Assembly (NCBI GenBank): GCA_007132635.1
Contig: SLOG01000184.1
Coordinates: forward strand, 1 to 5,452
Source: Limnochordia bacterium
GTDB taxonomy: Bacteria > Bacillota > Limnochordia > Darwinibacteriales > SLO01
Length of the DNA: 5,452 nt
Direction of reading: 5' to 3'
Translations under genes and position numbers: made by a program
Shown: one piece after another, positions 1 through 5,452 of the stretch
Layout of the letters: every line of letters starts with the position of its first letter
Position numbering within the stretch: the first letter of the stretch is position 1
The notes under the pieces: model-generated
Database searches by the model: none
Told to the model about the DNA's origin: nothing
Seen by the model: only the letters and a program-made list of their open reading frames with translations

Positions 1-1398
1 CAGAATTTCCGCAGCGGGGGTCGGCCCAACGGAACACCTGTCGAATTAGACATCATTGACGAGTACACATTTAGACTGACTTTTGACGAACCGTACGGTG
101 CGTTTACCACCAAGCTAGCCATGCGATGGGTCATCGGTGTAGCTGGCATATTCAAGCCTCGGCACTACCTGGAGCAGTTTCACATTGATTACACTTCGTT
201 GGAGGACATGAGAGACTATCTCGACGAACAGGAGCTGACGGACGAGTGGTGGGTTTTGTTCAACACCAAGGACATTGGCAGCTGGCAAATCGAAAACCGT
301 GACGCCATCGGGTTCCCTGTGTTGTATCCGTGGATGCGCGTCGAGAGTCCGTCCGGAGTCACGCGCCTAGAGCGAAACCCCTACTACTTCAAAGTGGACA
401 CGGAAGGCAACCAGCTTCCTTACATCGACCGGATCGAGTCCCACCATGTGAGCGATCTCGAGACAGGTGTCATGCGAACCATTACCGGGGAGATCGACTA
501 CCTGCGATCTATATCGGGACTGCCCCATCTGCCTGTCTATCAAGAGAACGCTGACCGAGCGGGATATCGAGTCACTCTGTATCCCAGAGTGCTGGCCGCC
601 GCAAACCTTATCATCAACGACACGTATGAGGATCCAGTTTGGCAGGAGCTCGTGAGCGACATTCGTTTTCGTCAAGCTCTTAGCTATGCCATAGACCGCC
701 AGGAGGTTTTGGATAGTGTGCTCCTCGGGCAAGCAGATCTGCCGGAGTGGGTGTACGAGGAGTACGCTCAATTCGACCCCCAAAAAGCCGAAGCACTGCT
801 GGACGAACTAGGTATGACAGAACGAGACAGTGCTGGTTTCCGTCTCGGACCCGACGGCGAACCATTTGACATCCTGATTGAAACGCACTCGGATATCCCG
901 GAATTACTCCCCACCTCGGAATTGGTTGTGGAGTACCTGCAGGACATTGGTTTGGACGTCAGCATGCGACATGTGGCTGGTGAGTACCTCGCCCAGAAGC
1001 GAACGGCCAATGAACTCCAGGCTACTGTGAGTTACCTGCATCCAGGCGGTTGGCAGGACATTTTCACCGACTTCCTGCCTGGTTAGTGGGGATGGAGCGT
1101 AGAATGTCAGACTTGGCGGAACTCGGAAGGCGAATTGGGTGAAGAACCGCCGGATTGGGTCAAAGAGGTTTACCATATCTATGATGAACATCAGAAATCC
1201 ATTCCTGGTACGGAAGAGCACCAAGAGTGGGTGGATGCTCTGTTCGATTGGTTCAGAGATCACATGCCGATGATCATTATTACTGAACAGATGCGTGATC
1301 CGTTCATCTCGTCTGCTCGCTTGGGGAATGTGCCTCACGCGGGGTACGCGATGGCTTCGTATATGTCTACAGAGCAGATGTTCTTCCGCAGTGAGTGA
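1..1398 (+). pseudogene. ABC transporter family-5 substrate-binding protein, 5' cut by window edge, interrupted by in-frame TAG
   Basis: In life this would be an extracytoplasmic binding protein (SBP_bac_5, peptide/nickel/oligosaccharide class) that delivers a ligand to an ABC importer. Frame 1 is open from base 1, so the ATG at 121 is internal and the true start lies left of the window. Visible family landmarks are TFDEPYG (about 85-105), ERNPYY near 372-390, the conserved FRQALSYAIDRQEV block near 667-708, and DELGM near 802. A TAG at 1084-1086 follows FTDFLPG. The same frame then continues with GEEPPDWVKEVYHIYDEH and a C-terminus ending EQMFFRSE, with a TGA at 1396-1398. All of this aligns with the intact paralog at 3712-5452, at roughly half identical residues by eye. 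Truncation at the TAG would remove about the last 104 codons, part of the C-terminal lobe, so function is doubtful. Readthrough or a sequencing error cannot be excluded. Family is sure; ligand is unknown. Confidence 0.88.
1084..1086 (+). other. In-frame amber (TAG) interrupting the substrate-binding protein gene
   Basis: The codon after FLPG reads TAG, while the intact paralog reads LPGEHW at the same place. Reading on in the same frame gives WGWSVECQTWRNSEG and then GEEPP, which matches the paralog's WNSQG-like and GEEPP region. The frame is therefore kept and only the stop breaks the gene. Between LPG and NS this copy has 12 codons including the stop, against 15 in the paralog, so a small in-frame indel is also likely here. 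Confidence 0.85.
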
Positions 1399-1441
1399 GG
1401 GTGACCAGCGGAGTCGCTGAGAAGAAGGGGTGCAAACCGCA

Positions 1442-2155
1442 ATGACTAGTCGCGTACGTCTTTTGAGGGCTATCTCGGGTAAGCCCACCGATAGAGTCCC
1501 CGTAAAACTGTGGGGAGAGTCGATCCCTTTGCGACTCCCCACCAAAGCACGCTGGTTACGTTGAGATAGTCACGCAGGTATCCTGCAGGCAGGACACTCT
1601 CGAGTCTGTGTACCTCAAAAGCGTCGATGGGAAACCGGGCCTGATTGGCAAGCATCTGATAACGGATACAGAGGAAGCCAAGGCATTTCTGCGCCTTCCG
1701 TGGGAACGGTTTGAACCAGAGGTCGATAGTTTCGCCGAGAGGGAACGCAGAATCGGTGATGAAGCGCTTCTTTATGCTGGGCTTCCGGCAGATCCTTGTT
1801 GGCTCTGAGACGCTGGCGATCTGGAGTGTGACCGAACGTCCCCCTGGTTCAGGAGTTTCTCCGTGTCTTCCAACACCGGTGGCATGGCTATGTGGAGAGC
1901 CTGCTAAAACGCGGTGTCGGCCCCGTTTTTGGTTACGTTGGGCCTGAGCTTTGTATCCCTCCGCTGATGTCGTACCGCGACTTTGATGAGTTCGTGGTTG
2001 AGATTGAGAAGCCTACGTTGGATGCAATCCACGAGGCCGGCGGCCTTGTATGGGTGCACTGCCACGGGAACATGCGAAACCTCCTGGCACGGTTTCACGA
2101 AATGGACAACTACAGGACATTTGTCGAGGTCGGGAAAACGCTCGGTCAATACTAG
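1442..2155 (+). pseudogene. Uroporphyrinogen-decarboxylase (URO-D) superfamily protein, multiply frameshifted and internally deleted
   Basis: Intact relatives are soluble (beta/alpha)8-barrel proteins that include haem-pathway decarboxylases and cobamide-linked methyltransferases; the role of this subgroup is unknown. The start is ATG 1442, giving MTSRVRLLRAISGKPTDRVP, a typical N-terminus for the group; it hits a TGA at 1562-1564. Homology resumes in another frame (about 1551-1805: EIVTQV, LESVYLKSVDGKPG, KHLITDTEEAKAFL, YAGLPADP). It shifts again at about 1795-1840 (LVGSETLAIWSVTER) and returns to the starting frame from about 1841 to 2155 (VQEFLRVF, RGVGPVFGYVGPELCIPP, HEAGGLVWVHCHGNM). 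The total is about 235 codons, whereas I expect about 340-380 in intact relatives. The final NYRTFVEVGKTLGQY may be the natural C-terminus brought close by a deletion after RFHEM. It lies 43 nt after the preceding gene, with AAGGGG at 1425-1430 as a weak ribosome site. Superfamily is confident; activity must be lost if the sequence is correct. Confidence 0.85.
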
Positions 2156-2213
2156 CCGGACCAGCGGGCAGCTTCCTCGTGAAACCCGGCCCCTGGCAGC
2201 TCGTCATCGACAT

Positions 2214-2220
2214 GGAGGAG
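2214..2220 (+). promoter_or_regulatory. Shine-Dalgarno GGAGGAG deciding a TTG start
   Basis: GGAGGAG ends 7 nt before the TTG at 2228-2230, which is ideal spacing. No ATG or GTG in the sulfatase frame offers a better start before the conserved PNIVFVFADQ block. The ATG at 2212 overlaps this site but is in a different frame. Confidence 0.85.
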
Positions 2221-2227
2221 ATACCAT

Positions 2228-3604
2228 TTGAGTACATCCCGTGCCCAACCAACCAAACAGCCCAACATTGTTTTCGTCTTCGCCGATCAGATGCGCCAGA
2301 GCCTACTAGAAGGCGAGCAGGTGCAGATACCCAATCTTGCCGCCTTCGCGCAGGAAGGGATGGCCTTTAGCCGAGCGATCTCCAATACCCCTGTATGCTG
2401 TCCGGCCAGAGCGTCAATCCTGACAGGGCTGCACACGCTTAACCACGAGGTTGTCTTTAACGATAAGGCTCTCCGGACGGATCTGAAGTCCATTGCCCAC
2501 TGTCTGAACGAAGACGGCTATTCGTGCGGCTATATCGGCAAGTGGCACCTGGACTGCGAAGACCGGGGCGTGTTTGTGCCCCCGGGACCGCGCAGACAGG
2601 GCTTTGACGACTTCTGGGCTGCCTACAACTGTAATCATGATTACTACAAGGCATACTACTACCTTAACGATGATCCGGAGCCGCACTGGATTGACGGGTA
2701 CGAACCGTTCAAACAGACGGAATTGGCTGTGGAGTATATCCAGGAGAAAGTTCAGCAGGAGAGTCCCTTCTGCTTGTTCGTGTCCTTTGGCACCCCGCAC
2801 TGCCCGTACCGCCGAGCGCCTCAGGACTACTTAGACATGTATCCGGAGGACGAAATCGTCCTCAAACCCAATGTTAGCGATGATGTGGACAAAGCAGCCA
2901 TCGCGGGTTACTACGCCCATGTTACGGCTCTGGACGACTGCTTTGGCAGTATACTGGACTCCATCGAGGACTCCGGAGTCAGCGACGACACGATCGTTGT
3001 GTTTACCAGTGACCATGGTGACATGCTCTTCAGCCAGGGAAGAGGCTGGAAGTGCAAACCATGGGCAGAATCCGTTGGGATCCCGTTCTTAGTGCGCTGG
3101 CCTGGCCATGTTCCCGCAGGTTCAACCTCTAACAGTCCTGTCAGTTTGGTTGATGTAATGCCAACTCTTTTGGCACTTGCGGGTTGTGACAAGGCTCCCG
3201 AGCATATCGATGGAGTTGATTTGTCCGATCTATTTCTAGGGAATAAAGCGACGGTCCAGCCATCTGTTTTTATCAACATGCCCGTGGTTCCCAAAGCATA
3301 CTCCTTTACCGAATGGCGAGGCATTGTCACTGAGCGCTATACATATGCGCGTTTTCGTGACACGCCATGGGTACTGTATGATGACCGGGACGATCCGTAC
3401 CAGATGAGAAACCTCGCCAATTCGCCCGAACACCAGGCTCTGCAGACCCAATTGGAGGAGCAGCTTAACGGTTGGCTCGAAAAACTTGGTGACCCATTTG
3501 CGTCCTCAGACACCGTAGCGGAGGAGCTCTACAAGGGATCACAGGATTGTATGATGCCCTTCTATGAAAATGACATCATTCGATCAGGTAAGGGTATCGA
3601 TTGA
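2228..3604 (+). CDS. Type I (S1 family) sulfatase, alkaline-phosphatase superfamily
   Basis: It hydrolyses sulfate esters, using a formylglycine made after translation from an active-site cysteine. The 458-residue protein is complete. PNIVFVFADQ (12-21) carries the first metal-binding aspartate. The signature is C57-C58-P-A-R61 with T66-G67, an exact CxPxR-x4-TG cysteine-type motif in which C57 is the predicted formylglycine. GYIGKWHL (101-108) supplies the active-site lysine and histidine, TPH at 189-191 a further histidine, and SDHGD (261-265) the second metal-binding group. K275, before PWAES, fits the usual downstream lysine, and FLVRWPG (287-293) follows. The C-terminus has the usual VLYDDRDDPYQMRNLA. 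No signal peptide or membrane segment is seen, so it is probably cytoplasmic and acts on imported sulfated substrate. The start is TTG, set by GGAGGAG at 2214-2220. It lies 72 nt after the URO-D remnant and ends before a strong hairpin. Substrate is not predictable here; a maturase (FGE or anSME) must be encoded elsewhere. Confidence 0.95.
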   Translation: MSTSRAQPTKQPNIVFVFADQMRQSLLEGEQVQIPNLAAFAQEGMAFSRAISNTPVCCPARASILTGLHTLNHEVVFNDKALRTDLKSIAHCLNEDGYSCGYIGKWHLDCEDRGVFVPPGPRRQGFDDFWAAYNCNHDYYKAYYYLNDDPEPHWIDGYEPFKQTELAVEYIQEKVQQESPFCLFVSFGTPHCPYRRAPQDYLDMYPEDEIVLKPNVSDDVDKAAIAGYYAHVTALDDCFGSILDSIEDSGVSDDTIVVFTSDHGDMLFSQGRGWKCKPWAESVGIPFLVRWPGHVPAGSTSNSPVSLVDVMPTLLALAGCDKAPEHIDGVDLSDLFLGNKATVQPSVFINMPVVPKAYSFTEWRGIVTERYTYARFRDTPWVLYDDRDDPYQMRNLANSPEHQALQTQLEEQLNGWLEKLGDPFASSDTVAEELYKGSQDCMMPFYENDIIRSGKGID

Positions 3605-3630
3605 GAATGCACGGCATTTTCCAGAGGTAA

Positions 3631-3666
3631 GAAGCAGCGGGCAGGGAGTTTCCTGCCCGCTGCTTC
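3631..3666. terminator. Perfect 15-bp stem, 6-nt loop between convergent genes; likely bidirectional terminator
   Basis: The left arm GAAGCAGCGGGCAGG (3631-3645) and right arm CCTGCCCGCTGCTTC (3652-3666) are exact reverse complements around the loop GAGTTT. It sits 27 nt after the sulfatase stop and 46 nt from the stop of the opposing binding-protein gene, where a shared terminator is expected. Neither side carries a clear run of T, so this is not a textbook intrinsic terminator. It may stop transcription weakly, rely on a factor, or protect the 3' ends of both mRNAs. Confidence 0.75.
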
Positions 3667-3711
3667 AAAACATGTGAAGAAGGAGTAGAAACGGGACCAC
3701 AACCAACCACG

Positions 3712-5452
3712 CTACTTCTCGAAGAAGAACTGCTCGCCGCTTCGGTTAGCTGCAATTGCGTAGCCCGATTCGGGCATGTTTTTCAGCGTGGTGGTCACGG
3801 TCATGGGATAACCAACCGACTCCACCGGGATCAGAAACGTGATGTTCTCGTAGTGCCAATCCAGCAGCGCCTTCATCGCAGCAGCGCCATCATCAGAGTG
3901 GGGTACCGTAGCAACTACGGCCTCGTGTAACCGGTACATTTCTTTCACATGCTCGGGCGGCTCTTCGCCGTCACGACCCTGCGAGTTGTACCATTGCGAC
4001 CACCGCGGAGCCCACTGGCCCGGCCAGTGTTCGCCCGGTAGGTAATCCCGATAGGCCTCATCGGCCCACAGCTCGGAATGGAGCCATCCCAATGTTGCCA
4101 TCAGCTCGTTCCCTGTGCCGCGAATCCCTCGCAGTTCGCCGCTGATCGTCCGCATAGAGGCGTTGATATCGACCGCACGGAAATGCTCAGTCAGCAGCTC
4201 AGCCATGGGCACAAAGTCGGGCGCCCAGTTGGCGAATTCGATCACCATATAGAACCTTTCGCCGCTTGGGCTCAGCCGGAATCCTTCGTCATCTCGCTGA
4301 TCCATACCCATGGCATCCAAAAGCTCGCCCGCCGCCACCGGATCGTAGCCGCCAGGAGTGTGGCGAGGCTGTGAGGCAAAACCGAAGTAGATGCTGGCCG
4401 TGATCTCTTCCCGGTCGATGGCCAGGTTCAAGGCCTGCCGGAAACGCACATCCTGCACCACTTCCCGCCAAACAGGATCGTCAAACGTCTGATTCAGCGT
4501 CAAGACAGTCGGGCAGTGATGGTCGAGAACCAATGTCTTGTAGCCACCTCGCTCCTCGTTGTCCACGTATACATCCATTTTGTTCAGAGCCGTGTACGAC
4601 CGGTTGTAATCCATCTCCCCGGTAAAGATCCGCATAGTGAGCGCTTCCAAGTCCACCACTTCGTAAGACTGCAGCTTGTCGATATACGGAAGCTGCTGCC
4701 CGGCCGTATCGACCTTGTGGTAGTACGGATTACGCTCATACTCCACCATGCCAGCCGGCGAGTACACACCGATCCAAGGGCGCAGTGTCGGGAACCCAAC
4801 GGCCCGTTCCATGCCAGTCTGCCACGCCGCGATGTCCATCATCCCAAACAGCTGCCACCACTCGTCTTCCAGCTCCTGCGAAGCTAACTGCTCAGCCATG
4901 TCTTCCAGGGGCGTGTAATCGATGTGAAACTGCTTCAGATAGTGTTTCGGTTTCAGAATGGTTGAGTAGTCTTTCCAGCCTGTTATGGCTAGTTCGGCCA
5001 GGAAACCACCGTACGGTTCGTCAAACGTAATCGTAAACGTGTAATCGTCGATGATCTCAATCTGCAGGGGCGTGCCGCCAGCGCGCCCACCACTTCGCAG
5101 CCACGTGGGTACCGCTGGAGTCAACGTTTCGTTCAGCAGCACATCTTCGTAGGTGAAACGTATGTCGTCCGTTGTCAGCGGGACGCCGTCGGACCAACGC
5201 ATGCCCTCCCGCATCGTAAACGTGAACACGGTGCTCGTCTCGTTAACCGAAAAGCCTTGGACAATGTTGCCGCGGATGCCTTCCGTTGTGAGCCCGGGGG
5301 CATCCAGCAGAGGCTCCAGCAGCAGATTGGCGAAATCACTGTTAATTTCTGGATCCACGTGAGCCGACGTCCATACGCCGCCGAATACGCCCACCTGCCA
5401 GTCCAGGTCCCCTTCTGGAATGAGAGTTCCCGAACCCGCGACGAATGGTTCC
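3712..5452 (-). CDS. ABC transporter family-5 substrate-binding protein (SBP_bac_5), 5' end beyond window
   Basis: It is the extracytoplasmic ligand-binding component of a peptide/nickel/opine-type ABC importer. The stop is TAG (complement of 3712-3714) and the frame is open to the right edge, giving 579 visible residues. The GTG at 5394 is not a convincing start: upstream codons read PEGDLDWQ and lead into VGVFGGVW, the usual family entry to the first lobe. The true start, signal peptide and any lipobox therefore lie outside. Counting from that GTG codon: EGMRWSDGVPLTTDDIRF (63-80) is the hallmark family-5 block, followed by TFDEPYGG (123-130), YERNPYYHKVD (219-229), FRQALNLAIDREEI (318-331), LLDAMGM (358-364) and GEEPP (476-480). 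It is long for the family, with a tryptophan-rich stretch at 453-469. It is convergent with the sulfatase and paralogous to the broken gene at 1-1398. No permease or ATPase gene is in the window. Ligand unknown. Confidence 0.93.
   Translation of the reverse strand, partial: EPFVAGSGTLIPEGDLDWQVGVFGGVWTSAHVDPEINSDFANLLLEPLLDAPGLTTEGIRGNIVQGFSVNETSTVFTFTMREGMRWSDGVPLTTDDIRFTYEDVLLNETLTPAVPTWLRSGGRAGGTPLQIEIIDDYTFTITFDEPYGGFLAELAITGWKDYSTILKPKHYLKQFHIDYTPLEDMAEQLASQELEDEWWQLFGMMDIAAWQTGMERAVGFPTLRPWIGVYSPAGMVEYERNPYYHKVDTAGQQLPYIDKLQSYEVVDLEALTMRIFTGEMDYNRSYTALNKMDVYVDNEERGGYKTLVLDHHCPTVLTLNQTFDDPVWREVVQDVRFRQALNLAIDREEITASIYFGFASQPRHTPGGYDPVAAGELLDAMGMDQRDDEGFRLSPSGERFYMVIEFANWAPDFVPMAELLTEHFRAVDINASMRTISGELRGIRGTGNELMATLGWLHSELWADEAYRDYLPGEHWPGQWAPRWSQWYNSQGRDGEEPPEHVKEMYRLHEAVVATVPHSDDGAAAMKALLDWHYENITFLIPVESVGYPMTVTTTLKNMPESGYAIAANRSGEQFFFEK
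4013..4029. repeat. Short inverted repeat inside the intact binding-protein gene
   Basis: CACTGGC (4013-4019) and GCCAGTG (4023-4029) are perfect 7-bp arms around CCG. The sequence codes for the HWPGQW stretch on the minus strand, directly after LPGE. It marks the same protein position at which the paralog at 1-1398 has its TAG and three fewer codons. It is probably a by-product of coding sequence and no regulatory role is claimed. Confidence 0.45.

Noticed and set aside
367..783. Minus-strand open frame of 138 codons opposite the left binding-protein gene
   Set aside because: It lies wholly antisense to sequence with clear family-5 homology, and its translation shows no recognisable domain.
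1406..1419. Small hairpin CAGCG-GAGT-CGCTG between the binding-protein and URO-D genes
   Set aside because: The stem is only 5 bp with no T tract; it is too weak to call a terminator.
904..1545. Minus-strand open frame of 213 codons spanning the end of the binding-protein gene and the URO-D start
   Set aside because: It is antisense to two homologous coding regions on the + strand, and its product resembles no family I know.
2162..2171. 10-mer CAGCGGGCAG shared with the terminator arm at 3635-3644
   Set aside because: It is a single short match with no flanking similarity, consistent with chance.
2156..2227. Gap between the URO-D remnant and the sulfatase
   Set aside because: Apart from the Shine-Dalgarno I see no convincing promoter, hairpin or riboswitch; it is too short and featureless to call anything else.
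2050..2370. Plus-strand frame of 106 codons bridging the URO-D end and the sulfatase start
   Set aside because: It overlaps the URO-D homology in another frame and then the sulfatase out of frame; only about 70 nt are its own.
2414..2800. Minus-strand open frame of 128 codons inside the sulfatase
   Set aside because: It is a shadow of the sulfatase coding strand, with no motif and no ribosome site.
2970..2981. Palindrome GACTCCGGAGTC in the sulfatase
   Set aside because: It lies in coding sequence and is explained by the codons used; there is no partner site.
2911..3330. Minus-strand open frame of 139 codons inside the sulfatase
   Set aside because: It is a shadow frame opposite conserved sulfatase motifs.
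1..5452. Mobile-element origin for the locus
   Set aside because: No transposase, integrase, terminal inverted repeats or target-site duplications are visible; the paralogs are too diverged to act as recent flanking repeats.

Overview
The window holds four protein-coding loci that all look bacterial: two intact reading frames and two decayed genes. GC content is moderate (a little over 50% by eye) and spacing is compact. Ribosome-binding sites are Shine-Dalgarno type, and one gene uses a TTG start. The gene set is one I associate with uncultured or environmental bacteria rich in family-5 solute-binding proteins, uroporphyrinogen-decarboxylase-like proteins and sulfatases, such as Chloroflexota, Poribacteria or Latescibacterota-like genomes. 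That placement is only a loose inference from protein style; no taxonomic marker is present.

Layout. Positions 1-1398 (+) are the 3' part of a family-5 (peptide/nickel type) ABC transporter substrate-binding protein. It is broken by an in-frame TAG at 1084-1086, although the frame continues with recognisable family sequence to a natural stop at 1398. Positions 1442-2155 (+) are a heavily eroded uroporphyrinogen-decarboxylase-superfamily gene. It starts in one frame and then needs two other frames before returning to the first, and it appears to have lost internal segments. Positions 2228-3604 (+) are an intact type I (S1) sulfatase with a strong Shine-Dalgarno and a TTG start. A perfect 15-bp hairpin at 3631-3666 lies between the convergent ends of the sulfatase and the last gene. 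Positions 3712-5452 (-) are a second, uninterrupted family-5 substrate-binding protein that runs off the right edge of the window.

How they fit together. The three + strand loci are closely spaced (43 and 72 nt) and look like a former operon: substrate-binding protein, URO-D-like protein, sulfatase. The two binding proteins are divergent paralogs facing each other across the URO-D and sulfatase genes. One is dead or dying and the other is intact. A plausible reading is a small uptake and catabolism cassette for a sulfated organic substrate, in which the first two genes have decayed while the sulfatase stays intact. The substrate, and whether the genes work together, are not shown by the sequence. 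I see no CRISPR array, tRNA, rRNA, insertion sequence or origin. I did not find a clearly new system; the most notable features are the mixed decay pattern and the convergent paralog arrangement.
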